64,000 bases of DNA from Methylocystis sp. B8 (GCF_005771425.1 NZ_VBTZ01000003.1:248001-312000); one strand, 5' to 3'. Numbered from the stretch's first letter, positions 26,157-34,354 are shown. Program-made: numbers and translations. The notes: generated by a model from the sequence alone, not told the origin.

Positions 26157-28754
26157 ATGGAAACGCTCGCCGCAGATCGCGCTATTCTCGACGCTTTCGA
26201 TGAGGCGCTTTGCGTGCTGGAGTCCTCAGGCGCCATACGATCGATGAACCACGCCGCCGAGCGTTTGACGGGCTATTTCGAGAGCGAGCTGCGCGGACGG
26301 TCGTTCTTTTCACAACTTGTCGCGCACGACGGCGGCAACTGCGAACCTTCGTGGCCAACGCATGCCCGCGAGCGGTTGTCCTTGCGTATTCGGCGCAAGG
26401 ACAAAACGATGCTCGACGTGCGCTGCGAGATTGATCCGCTTGCTGGCGACGGCGGCGGCTCGCTACTCAAACTACGTACGGTCGACGAAGGACTGAGCGA
26501 GACGGACGCGCTCGAAGACATCAAGGAAAAGCTCGAAACAATCTTCGGCGGCATGGTCGGGGGTCTCGTGGTGATTAACGAGGCCGGCGATATTTTGCTT
26601 TTCAGCAAGGGCGCGGAGAGACTCTTTGGCTACCGCGCCGATGAAACGCTCGGAAGAAACGTTAAAATGTTAATGCCTTCGCCCTATCGCGAGGCGCATG
26701 ACAGCTATCTCGCCGCCTATAGGGAAACCGGGGTCAAAAAGATCATCGGCGTCGGCCGCGAAGTCATGGGGCGGCGAAAGAACGGCACAACCTTTCCGAT
26801 GTATCTGTCGATCGGCGAAATTTGGCTCAAAGGAAAGCGCTATTTCGTCGGCGTGACCTATAATCTGACCCGGCTTAAACGCGCTGAGGATCAGCTGCTG
26901 ACGCTTTCCGCCGCCGTCGACCAAAGTCCGATCGCGGTGATGATCACCAATAAGGATGGCGAAATTGAGTATGTGAATAGTCGCTTCGCGACCCTTACCG
27001 GTTATCCGCCGCATGAACTCATCGGCCAAAACCCGCGCATGCTGCAATCAAAGCGGACCGAGAACGACCAGTATCGGCGCCTTTGGGAAAGCATTCACGC
27101 CGGCGTCGAATGGCGCGGACAGATTCAGGATCGCAGAAAGGACGGCAAGCTTTATTGGGCCTCGGAAATCATTTCGCCGCTGCGCGACGCGAATGGCGAG
27201 ATTACCCATTACCTTGCGATCCAACAGGACATCACCGAACAGAAGCGCGACAAGGAGGCGCTGTTTGAGAGCGAGCAGCGCTTCCGGCAGATCGCCGACA
27301 TGGCCGGCGAATGGCTGTGGGAGCAGGATAAAGACGGCCGCTACACATACAGCAGCAGCGCGGTTGAGGACGTGTTGGGGATGACGCCCCAAGAGGTCCT
27401 CGGCAAAAGCTATGTTGATCTCTTTGCTAAGGAGCCTGCAAGCGACGCCGTCGCGAACAAGGGGCGGAGCTCCATCGCTTCGCGCCGGCCGTTCCACCGG
27501 GTCGTGAACCACTACCGCCATAAGAACGGCGGCGACGTCTATACCGAATCGACCGGGGCGCCGGTTTTCGACGAAGGCGGCCGGCTCGTCAAATGGCGCG
27601 GCGTCGACCACGACATGACGGCGCGCAAAAAGTTCGAGGATGAGCTGCGCGTGCGCAACCGCGCCGTCGAAGCCGTCCCCATCGGCATCGCCATTTGGGA
27701 TGCGCAGGCGCCGGGCGTTCCCAACATCTATGTCAATCCGGCGCTGAGCCGGATTACCGGTTTCAGCCGCGAGGAGCTCCTCGGACACAGCCTGCATCTA
27801 TTGCGCGGGCCGGAGACGGACCCAGCGGCGCTCGAAGAAGTCCGCGCCGCCATCCTCGAGCGCCGAAGCTGTCAGGTGACGGTGAAATTCTACCGCAAGG
27901 ACGGCTCCCCTTTCTGGGACGAACTCCTCATCTCGCCGGTCGCCAATGAGGCGGGACGAATCACCCATTTCGTCAGCGTTCACGCCGACATTTCCGATCG
28001 GCGCCGCGTCGAAGAGAGTCGTCACGAACTCGAAATCGCCAAACACATTCAGCTGTCGCTGTTGCCGAGCGCGCCGCTGCGCACGCCGCATATGGAGGTC
28101 GCTGGAATCTGCGTGCCGGCGACGCATGTCGGCGGCGACTATTTCGACTATTTCGAGAATTCCGGCGTGGCCGACATCGTCATCGCCGACGTTTCCGGCC
28201 ATAGCGTCGGCGCCGCGCTGATCATGACCGAAGTGCGCAGCACGCTGCGCGCCGAGACGCGACGCGCGACCAACGGCCTCAGCGGGCCGGCGGAGCTGTT
28301 GCGCGACCTCAACGCGCTGCTGCATGAGGATTTGTTTGCAGCGGATCTTTTCATCACCATGTTCTATTGCCGCTTCCTGCCGCAGACGCGCATGCTGCAA
28401 TACGCCAACGCCGGCCAGAATCCGCCGCTGCTGTTGCGCGCCGGGCGCTCGGACTGCGTGCAGCTTGACGCCGATGGTCTGGTGCTCGGCGTCAAGCGCG
28501 ACGTCGTTTTCGAGGAGCGCAGCGTCGAACTCGCGCCAGGCGACAAATTGATGCTCTACACCGATGGAATCACCGAGAGGCAAAATCGCCAGGGCGAATT
28601 CTTCGGACTCGAACGCCTTGGCGCCGCGTTCAGGCAGTATCGCGATCTGCCGCCTGAAGCGCTCATCAGAGCGGTGCTCGCCGACGTGCGCGCCTTCCGC
28701 GGCGCAGCGCCCGCAACGGACGACGTCGCTATGGTGGTGATGGAAGTGCGCTGA
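26157..28754 (+). CDS. Multi-PAS SpoIIE/RsbU-type PP2C phosphatase with FixL-like and LOV-like PAS domains
   Basis: 865 residues from ATG 26157, 4 bases after the dehydrogenase stop; the ORF runs further upstream but within that gene. Five PAS domains precede a C-terminal phosphatase (about 620-865) with the catalytic aspartates in GGDYFDYF, IADVSGHSVGAAL, YTDGITE and ATDDVAMV. PAS2 (about 125-238) matches the FixL haem PAS: MLMPSPYREAHDSY has the proximal histidine position (H181) and IIGVGR places R201 20 residues later, as in FixL. PAS5 (about 500-615) resembles LOV (RGPETDPAALEEVRAAI, RKDGSPFWDELLISPV), but leucine 546 stands where the flavin-adduct cysteine would be. The phosphatase would dephosphorylate the STAS protein encoded upstream. 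Confidence 0.9.
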   Translation: METLAADRAILDAFDEALCVLESSGAIRSMNHAAERLTGYFESELRGRSFFSQLVAHDGGNCEPSWPTHARERLSLRIRRKDKTMLDVRCEIDPLAGDGGGSLLKLRTVDEGLSETDALEDIKEKLETIFGGMVGGLVVINEAGDILLFSKGAERLFGYRADETLGRNVKMLMPSPYREAHDSYLAAYRETGVKKIIGVGREVMGRRKNGTTFPMYLSIGEIWLKGKRYFVGVTYNLTRLKRAEDQLLTLSAAVDQSPIAVMITNKDGEIEYVNSRFATLTGYPPHELIGQNPRMLQSKRTENDQYRRLWESIHAGVEWRGQIQDRRKDGKLYWASEIISPLRDANGEITHYLAIQQDITEQKRDKEALFESEQRFRQIADMAGEWLWEQDKDGRYTYSSSAVEDVLGMTPQEVLGKSYVDLFAKEPASDAVANKGRSSIASRRPFHRVVNHYRHKNGGDVYTESTGAPVFDEGGRLVKWRGVDHDMTARKKFEDELRVRNRAVEAVPIGIAIWDAQAPGVPNIYVNPALSRITGFSREELLGHSLHLLRGPETDPAALEEVRAAILERRSCQVTVKFYRKDGSPFWDELLISPVANEAGRITHFVSVHADISDRRRVEESRHELEIAKHIQLSLLPSAPLRTPHMEVAGICVPATHVGGDYFDYFENSGVADIVIADVSGHSVGAALIMTEVRSTLRAETRRATNGLSGPAELLRDLNALLHEDLFAADLFITMFYCRFLPQTRMLQYANAGQNPPLLLRAGRSDCVQLDADGLVLGVKRDVVFEERSVELAPGDKLMLYTDGITERQNRQGEFFGLERLGAAFRQYRDLPPEALIRAVLADVRAFRGAAPATDDVAMVVMEVR

Positions 28755-29287
28755 AGGAAGAGCGGGACAAAAGGCGGGCGCGCGAAGATTTCCCGCCGCC
28801 GTGAGGCGCGGGGGCGAGCGGTCCGGGACGCCCCGGCCATCGCTTGGCCGCAGCGCAAAGAAATGTCTTTCGCATGCTTCGAGACGGTGCCTTCGGCGCC
28901 TCCTCAGCACGAGGGCGCGAGTTGGGATGGCCCCTCCAGTGTCATTCCCGACAGGCCGGAGGCCTGATCGGGAATCCAGAGCAAATTCGCGAATGATCGG
29001 CTTTCTGGATTCCCGATCGCGCGCTGCGCGCGCGTGGGGAATGACAGGGCTGCTTGCGCGAGCGTCGGGAGTGATAGGACTGCTCGTGCGCGCCTCGCGA
29101 ATGACATCAAGGCTTATCCCTAAGCGCGCGCGTCGGCAATGACAGGGGCGCTTCCGCGGCGCGCGTGTCAGAAAATACAGGCTCGTTCGCCACGTCGAAT
29201 GACAGCGAAGGTCTTGCTGCGCCTCTTGACGCGCGGCTGGCGCAACCAATTTCATCTCTATGCCCCAGCGCTAGCGAGGGTAAGACA
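28755..29287. repeat. Intergenic region with dispersed repeats and a long inverted repeat
   Basis: No gene is evident. At 28873-28918 there is a copy of a dispersed element (CTTCGAGACGG...CTCCTCAGCACGAGG) that recurs in opposite orientation at 32029-32076. At 28941-29045 a nested inverted repeat has outer arms GTCATTCCC/GGGAATGAC and inner arms TCGGGAATCCAGA/TCTGGATTCCCGA. Degraded further units (GCGTCGGGAGTGATAGG, CGCCTCGCGAATGACA) continue to about 29150. These look like small non-coding extragenic repeats common in alphaproteobacterial genomes. Confidence 0.7.
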
Positions 29288-29599
29288 ATGGCAATTTATC
29301 GCGTTCGTGAAGTCAAATTCATTGAGACCGAAGGCGGACACGTCAAGCTGAAGCCGCTGCGCGAGTATGAGCGGGAGTCATCAGACGCCGCCAGCGTCAT
29401 CGCCGAAGTCAGCCGCTTTTTCGAAATGGAGCTCTCCAGCCCGAAGGCGCTTGACGTTGTCGATTTCGACGAGGTGATCGTTCTCGACGAAAAAGGCGTC
29501 GCCATCGCGCGCTTCGGCGTCGCCGATTTCTGGGAAAAGGAATGGAACGCCGTCGCCGCTAAAGGCGATGCCGCCCACCCCCTGGCGCGCTCGGCTTAA
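29288..29599 (+). CDS. Hypothetical protein, 103 residues
   Basis: Start 29288 is chosen for the GAGGG 7 bases upstream. The protein begins MAIYRVREVKFIE and has a mixed alpha/beta composition with several acidic stretches (VVDFDEVIVLDEKGVAIARF) and a C-terminal WEKEWNAV. There is no signal peptide or membrane segment. I do not recognise the family. It stands alone between the repeat region and convergent secreted-protein genes. Confidence 0.7.
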   Translation: MAIYRVREVKFIETEGGHVKLKPLREYERESSDAASVIAEVSRFFEMELSSPKALDVVDFDEVIVLDEKGVAIARFGVADFWEKEWNAVAAKGDAAHPLARSA

Positions 29600-29670
29600 T
29601 TCGGCGCGCCGCGAGACGCCGCTTTGAGCGCCACCACGCAACAGCGGCGGCGCTAGTGGTCAGTGATCGA

Positions 29671-30576
29671 CTAGCTTCGCCCACATGTATTGATGACGAC
29701 CTCGACGCGGCGGTTCTTCGCGCGTCCTAGCGGATTGTCGGAGCCGTCGGCGTTCTGATTCGGCGCGACCGGTCTGCTCTCGCCATAGCCCTGAGTCGCG
29801 AGACTATCGGGCGCAAGGCCACGGCCGACGAGCGCATTGCGGACCGCCGAGGCGCGGCGTTCGCTGAGCTTCTGATTGTAGCCGTCGGAGCCGACAGAGT
29901 CGGTATGGCCTTCGACCGTCGCCTTTTTTCCCGCAGCCGTTATCCGTTGCTGAAGTTCAGCGAGCGCAGGGGCCGCTTCAGCCCGCAAATCCGCGCGGTC
30001 GAAATCGAAGAGGAAGTCCGATCCGACGCGAAGGCGCTCCTCGCATTTCGACGTAATGACCTCCACCGCTCGCTGTGGCGGCTCGGACGAAGCGGCCTTC
30101 ACGCCCGCCATCGCCGGACAGGCTTGGTCTTTCGCTGAAGGGAAGGTGGAGCCGCCCATCAACACGCAAAAGGCGCCGGTCTCTTCGCCTTCGACGGTGA
30201 CGCGAAGGATGCGGCGTCCGGTCGAATCGATCGGAAAGCTTTTCGTCGTTTCGTCCTTCGCGCCAGACGCCGCGCGCACGAAGGTCGACGCCGCGACCGC
30301 GCCGGAAGCGTCCAGCAGTTCCAGCGTCAACCGACGCTCGCCCTTTTCACGTCCGGCGATCAGGAGCTGCGTCAAGAGATCGCCCGGCGCGAGGTCGAGC
30401 ACGACATAATAGGAGCGCGGGCCACTGGCGCCGGGCAGATTGCCGGAGATCGCGCCGGTTGGAACCGTGGGCCGCATGATGGACGTGGAAAGCTCTTCAC
30501 CGAGGGCGGCGGAGAGCGAGCCAGCGACGCCGAGCGCCGCGATTGAAGCGATGAGTCTGCGCATGGGGGCGTTCAC
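29671..30576 (-). CDS. Secreted OmpA-family protein with N-terminal repeat domain
   Basis: 301 residues. A signal peptide (RRLIASIAALGVAGSLSA) is followed by one copy of a roughly 120-residue beta-rich domain (about 30-150) that is also present twice in the protein encoded just upstream. The C-terminal OmpA domain (about 190-298) has FDFDRADLRAEAAPAL and the peptidoglycan-binding pattern VEGHTDSVGSDGYNQKLSERR ending near NRRVEVVI. The protein is probably periplasmic or outer-membrane-associated and attached to peptidoglycan. A GTG start overlaps the upstream stop (GTGA); ATG at 30564 is an alternative. Translationally coupled to its neighbour. Confidence 0.88.
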   Translation of the reverse strand: MNAPMRRLIASIAALGVAGSLSAALGEELSTSIMRPTVPTGAISGNLPGASGPRSYYVVLDLAPGDLLTQLLIAGREKGERRLTLELLDASGAVAASTFVRAASGAKDETTKSFPIDSTGRRILRVTVEGEETGAFCVLMGGSTFPSAKDQACPAMAGVKAASSEPPQRAVEVITSKCEERLRVGSDFLFDFDRADLRAEAAPALAELQQRITAAGKKATVEGHTDSVGSDGYNQKLSERRASAVRNALVGRGLAPDSLATQGYGESRPVAPNQNADGSDNPLGRAKNRRVEVVINTCGRS

Positions 30577-31394
30577 TTCGCCGCCAGGGCGTCGCCGCCA
30601 AATTCGATCTTATAGGCGTTCGTCTCGACGCCTTGCACGGTGAGACGCAAGACATGCCTGCCGGAGCGGTCGATGGCGAAGTTCTTCGTCGCGTCGGCGC
30701 TCGCGTCGGTGCGCGACAGATGATACTCCTGATCGACGCGTCCCTGATCGTTAAGCAACTCCAGAGACGCCCATTTCATCGCGCCGGGGCGGCCCGTCAG
30801 CGTGATCTGCGTCATCAGCTGTCCGGCTTTCAAATCGCCGGCGAAATAATAATAGGACGAGGCGGCGCCGCCCGGAAATTTGCCACTGACGACTCCATTC
30901 GCGGGGATTGGCGTTGGATCGAGAAATGATTTTGAATTGCCGGAACCAGTCTCCGCGGGTTGCCGGTCTGGCAAGGCCGAGCCGCCGAGCGCGACGTGGA
31001 AAGCGCTTGCCTCAGGCCCTTCCGGCGTGACGCGGATGATATAGCGGCCGCCAGAGTCGATCGAAAACACATGCGTCGCTTCTCTGCCGTCGTCGCTCGC
31101 AGTGATGTAATAGGAGTCAATCTTGGCGCCGGCGCCGTCGAGCAGAGCGAGCGTGAGCGTCTTATATTTGCCGCCGCCCTGCGCCGAAATCTGACTTGCA
31201 AAGGCGCCGGGCTTAAGATCGACGGCGAAATAGTAGTTCGCCTGCCCGCCGCCGGTTGGATAGTTTCCGGTAACGACGCCATTCGCCGGCAGAGCCGCGG
31301 GATTTAGGACCGACGTCGAAAAATTTTCCGCATGCGCAGTTACGGGAAGCAGCGCGCTCAACAGAAACGCTGCGGCGAACTTGCGTCCGGTCAT
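30573..31394 (-). CDS. Secreted protein with two tandem beta-rich domains
   Basis: 273 residues from ATG 31394, which has GAGGAG 6 bases upstream. A clear signal peptide (MTGRKFAAAFLLSALLPVTAHA) precedes two similar domains, about residues 23-142 and 155-272. Both share the pattern S.L.P..(L/I)PANGVV.G..P.G...YYYF..DLK.G, a long strand region, then RY/RHV(I)RVT.(E/Q)G.E..A(F/Y). The fold looks like a jelly-roll or pre-peptidase (PPC)-type beta sandwich. The same domain occurs once more in the following OmpA-family protein. Function unknown; probably a periplasmic or surface partner of that protein. Confidence 0.85.
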   Translation of the reverse strand: MTGRKFAAAFLLSALLPVTAHAENFSTSVLNPAALPANGVVTGNYPTGGGQANYYFAVDLKPGAFASQISAQGGGKYKTLTLALLDGAGAKIDSYYITASDDGREATHVFSIDSGGRYIIRVTPEGPEASAFHVALGGSALPDRQPAETGSGNSKSFLDPTPIPANGVVSGKFPGGAASSYYYFAGDLKAGQLMTQITLTGRPGAMKWASLELLNDQGRVDQEYHLSRTDASADATKNFAIDRSGRHVLRLTVQGVETNAYKIEFGGDALAAK

Positions 31395-31499
31395 CTTCAT
31401 CTCCTCGGATTGCGCCCTTTTAGAGCCCAAGCGGGAGTCCATAGGCCGGATGGCAAATCGCGAGATGTGCGATCGAACACAGATGCGTGATTGCGCGGG

Positions 31500-31964
31500 C
31501 TATCGCCCCTCAAACGCCTTCTCGACAGCGGCGACATCGATCTTCACCATGCCGAGCATCGCTTGAAAGGCGCGCTCGGCGGCGGCGCGATCTTCATGCA
31601 TAAACATTCGCGGCAAGGCTTCCGGCACGATCTGCCAGCAGATTCCGAAGCGGTCTTTCAGCCAGCTGCATTGGATCGCCGCGCCCCCATTGGCGAGCAG
31701 CTTCTCCCAAATCTCGTCGGTCTCGCGTTGATCCTTGGTCATCACCGAGATCGAAAAGGCTTCATTGTGGATCGTCTCGCGACCCATGTTGAGCGCCTGA
31801 TAGGGCGTCCCGGCGAGGGTGAAGGAAACCATTATCGCCGGCCCGTTCGGCTCGCGGCGGAAGGCGCCTTCGAAAACCGAATCGGGAATGACCGAGACAT
31901 AGAAGCGCGCAGCTTCCTCGGCTTGATCCTTGAAGGCGAGACAGGTTCTGACTTTCGGATTCAT
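31500..31964 (-). CDS. VOC-family protein (PhnB / 3-demethylubiquinone methyltransferase-like)
   Basis: 154 residues from ATG 31964 with AGGAG upstream. The VOC fold is shown by VRTCLAFKDQAEEAARFYVSV at the start and by CSWLKDRFGICWQIVPEALP late in the sequence, a combination typical of PhnB-like proteins often mislabelled as 3-demethylubiquinone methyltransferase. The true substrate is unknown. It is divergent from a MarR gene with a perfect palindrome between them, and another VOC gene follows the MarR gene, so all three are probably co-regulated. Confidence 0.85.
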   Translation of the reverse strand: MNPKVRTCLAFKDQAEEAARFYVSVIPDSVFEGAFRREPNGPAIMVSFTLAGTPYQALNMGRETIHNEAFSISVMTKDQRETDEIWEKLLANGGAAIQCSWLKDRFGICWQIVPEALPRMFMHEDRAAAERAFQAMLGMVKIDVAAVEKAFEGR

Positions 31965-32028
31965 GGCTGCTCCTTGTAGTTGGCTTGTTCCTATCATTCC
32001 CGACGCGTCGCTTTGGCGAAGGTTTCCT

Positions 32029-32076
32029 CACCCTGAGGAGCGTGCAGAGCACGCGTCTCGAAGGACGAGGGCGAGG
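32029..32076. repeat. Dispersed extragenic repeat, second copy
   Basis: CCTCACCCTGAGGAGC ... GCGTCTCGAAGGACGAGG. The reverse complement of the element at 28873-28918 matches this one in both arms, with a variable middle that can form a hairpin (GTGCAGAGCAC). Non-coding, between the VOC gene and the MarR promoter. Confidence 0.65.
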
Positions 32077-32112
32077 GTGGCGATGACGCAAAAGACTCGA
32101 CAACGGCCATAA

Positions 32113-32128
32113 ATGTTGATATCAACAT
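32113..32128. promoter_or_regulatory. Perfect 16-bp palindrome, probable MarR operator
   Basis: ATGTTGATATCAACAT is a perfect inverted repeat ending 9 bases before the MarR start codon. MarR dimers bind such palindromes, usually over their own promoter, so autoregulation and control of the flanking VOC genes are likely. Confidence 0.75.
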
Positions 32129-32137
32129 AATAGCGCC

Positions 32138-32611
32138 ATGTCAAAGAAGCTGCCGATCGAGGTCGTTCATGAGGTCCGCGACTGTTGTCTCTGTCTTGCG
32201 ACTCAACGCGCGGCGCGCAGGCTGGCGCGGCGCTTCGATCGCGCTTTCGCGCCGCTCGGACTCACCAATGGGCAATTCTCGCTGATGATGTCGCTCAATG
32301 CGCCGCAGGCGCCGACCCTCGGACGTCTCGCGGACGCGCTCGCCATGGATCGCACGACGCTCACCGCCGCGCTGAAATCCTTGGAGCGGCGCGGGCTCGT
32401 CGAAACGCGTCTCGATGAGAAGGACCGCCGCGCGCGCAGATTGTTTTTGACCAATGCGGGCAGCGATCTCCTCGCCGCCGCATTGCCGATCTGGCGACGC
32501 GAACATGTCGCGCTCGACGCCGAATTGTCGCAAAGCGAAGGACAAAAGCTTCGCAAAGCGCTGCGAAAGTTAGGGGCTGAAACACAAACCGAAGGAAAGG
32601 CTAAAGCATGA
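32138..32611 (+). CDS. MarR-family transcriptional regulator
   Basis: 157 residues with the winged-helix MarR pattern: LARRFDRAFAPLGLTNGQFSLMMSL, the recognition-helix region LGRLADALAMDRTTLTAALKSLERRGLV and the wing ETRLDEKDRRARRLFLTNAG. A pair of cysteines near the N-terminus (DCCLCL) could sense oxidants or electrophiles, which is speculative. A perfect palindrome overlaps its promoter. Its stop overlaps the start of the following VOC gene by 4 bases (ATGA), so regulator and enzyme are translationally coupled. Confidence 0.92.
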   Translation: MSKKLPIEVVHEVRDCCLCLATQRAARRLARRFDRAFAPLGLTNGQFSLMMSLNAPQAPTLGRLADALAMDRTTLTAALKSLERRGLVETRLDEKDRRARRLFLTNAGSDLLAAALPIWRREHVALDAELSQSEGQKLRKALRKLGAETQTEGKAKA

Positions 32612-33096
32612 ACGCCAATGTTGAGAAAAATCCGCCGTGCTTGCGTTCGATCACGCCGCATCTCATCTGCGCCGGCGCGTCCGACGCGATCGAATTTTAT
32701 AAGAAAGCCTTCGGCGCCGAGGAGATGTTCCGCATGCCAGGCCCTGACGGAAAATTGATGCACGCCTCGGTGAGGATCGGCGACTCCTCGGTGATGCTTG
32801 TCGACGAAATGCCGGAATGGGGCGCGCTCGGGCCGAAGGCGCTCAAAGGCTCGCCCGTTACGATCCATCTCATGGTCGACAATGTCGACGAGGTTTACGC
32901 GCGCGCCGTCGCAGCCGGCGCGACGGCGAAAATGCCCGTGGCCGACATGTTCTGGGGCGACCGCTACGGCCAGGTCGTCGATCCCTTCGGGCATGTTTGG
33001 TCGATCGCGACGCATGTCCGCGACCTGACGCCGGAAGAGATCATGGCGGCGGGGCGCGAGGCGATGTCGAAGGGTTGCGCCGAGGCGACGGCTTAA
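32608..33096 (+). CDS. VOC-family protein (glyoxalase/PhnB-like)
   Basis: 162 residues. The PhnB-type VOC signature is clear: ITPHLICAGASDAIEFYKKAFGAEEMFRMP, then LMVDNVDEVYARAVAAGA, and WGDRYGQVVDPFGHVWSIATH near the end. Such proteins bind a metal and act on small electrophiles or antibiotics; the substrate is unknown. It is coupled by a 4-base overlap to the MarR gene, which probably controls it. A hairpin terminator follows. Confidence 0.9.
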   Translation: MNANVEKNPPCLRSITPHLICAGASDAIEFYKKAFGAEEMFRMPGPDGKLMHASVRIGDSSVMLVDEMPEWGALGPKALKGSPVTIHLMVDNVDEVYARAVAAGATAKMPVADMFWGDRYGQVVDPFGHVWSIATHVRDLTPEEIMAAGREAMSKGCAEATA

Positions 33097-33110
33097 ACAG
33101 CTTAAACAAA

Positions 33111-33138
33111 GAAGCGGGCCGAAAAGCCGGCCCGCTTC
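33111..33138 (+). terminator. Hairpin terminator after the MarR-VOC operon
   Basis: GAAGCGGGC (33111-33119) pairs with GCCCGCTTC (33130-33138), 15 bases after the VOC stop codon. There is no strong T run after it, so efficiency is uncertain. Confidence 0.5.
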
Positions 33139-33304
33139 ATTGCAGTTAAACTGGCGCGCTTAATCATCTTCAAGCTGGAAACAAGAAAAGTCGCGACGCC
33201 GGCGCATCGCGCGAACACGTCTGGCGCGAAGCACGGTAAAAAGGTCCATCCGCTGGCCCTTTCGGCGCAACTCGTGTAGGGCATGCCCCAAGTTCGGGGA
33301 GCGT

Positions 33305-34348
33305 ATGAGCCAGGAAGCGGAAGGCAAGAAGCGCGGCATGTTTTCGCGCCTATTTGGCGGCGGCCAGAGCGAACCCGCGCCCGAAGCGGCGCCCCCGGCG
33401 GAGGAGGAAGGGCGTTCTTGGTGGTCCCGCCTGTCCGGCGGGCTGTCCCGAACCTCGCAAGCAATCACCCAGGGCGTCGCTGACGTCTTCACCAAGCGTA
33501 AGCTTGACGCGCTGACCCTCGAAGAGCTCGAAGACGTATTGCTGCGGGCCGACCTTGGCGTTGGCGCCGCGACCCGCATCACGGAGGCGGTCGGCAAGGC
33601 GCGCTATGAGCGCGACATTGACCCTGAGGAGGTGCGCGAAATCCTCGCCCGCGAAGTCGAGCGCGCGCTGGCGCCGGTCGCCGAGCCGCTTGTTGTCGAC
33701 GACAGCAAAAAGCCCTTCATCATCCTCGTCGTCGGCGTCAACGGCTCTGGCAAGACCACGACGATCGCCAAGCTCGCCGCAAAGTGGACCGGCGAGGGCA
33801 AGTCGGTGGTCCTAGCGGCAGGCGACACATTCCGCGCCGCTGCGGTCGAGCAGCTCAAGGTCTGGGGCGCGCGGCTCGGCGCCGAAGTCGTTTCAGGCGC
33901 GGAAGGGGCCGATGCGGCGGGCCTCGCCTTCGACGCGATCAAGCGGGCGAAGGAGCAGGGCGCCGACATTCTGCTCATGGATACGGCAGGGCGGCTTCAG
34001 AATCGCGCCGAACTGATGGCCGAGCTTGAAAAAATCGTTCGCGTGATGAAAAAAGCGGAAGCCGAGGCGCCGCACGCCGTGCTGCTCGTTCTGGACGCCA
34101 CCGTCGGACAGAACGCGCTGCAGCAAGTGGATGTCTTCGAACGCGTCGCTGGCGTCACCGGGCTCGTGATGACCAAGCTCGACGGCACGGCGCGGGGCGG
34201 AATTCTCGTCGCCATCGCCGAGACTTACGGCCTGCCGATCCATTTTATTGGGGTTGGCGAAAGCGCCGAGGACCTGGAGCCGTTTGCGGCGCGCGACTTT
34301 GCGCGGGCGATTGCGGGGCTTGACGAGACGTCAGAGGCGGAAAGCTAG
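33305..34348 (+). CDS. ftsY: Signal recognition particle receptor FtsY
   Basis: 347 residues. After a short acidic, low-complexity N-terminal region comes the SRP GTPase NG domain. The P-loop is GVNGSGKTTTIAKLAAKW; other motifs are AAGDTFRAAAVEQL, DTAGRLQNRAELMAEL, and TKLDGTARGG; the C-terminal FIGVGESAEDLEPF is typical. It is the membrane-associated GTPase that receives ribosome-nascent chain complexes from Ffh. It is followed after 6 bases by yciB, a common order in Rhizobiales, so this stretch is core chromosome. Confidence 0.97.
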   Translation: MSQEAEGKKRGMFSRLFGGGQSEPAPEAAPPAEEEGRSWWSRLSGGLSRTSQAITQGVADVFTKRKLDALTLEELEDVLLRADLGVGAATRITEAVGKARYERDIDPEEVREILAREVERALAPVAEPLVVDDSKKPFIILVVGVNGSGKTTTIAKLAAKWTGEGKSVVLAAGDTFRAAAVEQLKVWGARLGAEVVSGAEGADAAGLAFDAIKRAKEQGADILLMDTAGRLQNRAELMAELEKIVRVMKKAEAEAPHAVLLVLDATVGQNALQQVDVFERVAGVTGLVMTKLDGTARGGILVAIAETYGLPIHFIGVGESAEDLEPFAARDFARAIAGLDETSEAES

Positions 34349-34354
34349 AGAGAG

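Noticed and set aside
27798-29255. 485-codon minus-strand ORF opposite the phosphatase
   Set aside because: Runs against strong PP2C/PAS coding sequence and into a repeat region; composition is Arg/Ala-rich as expected for an antisense shadow.
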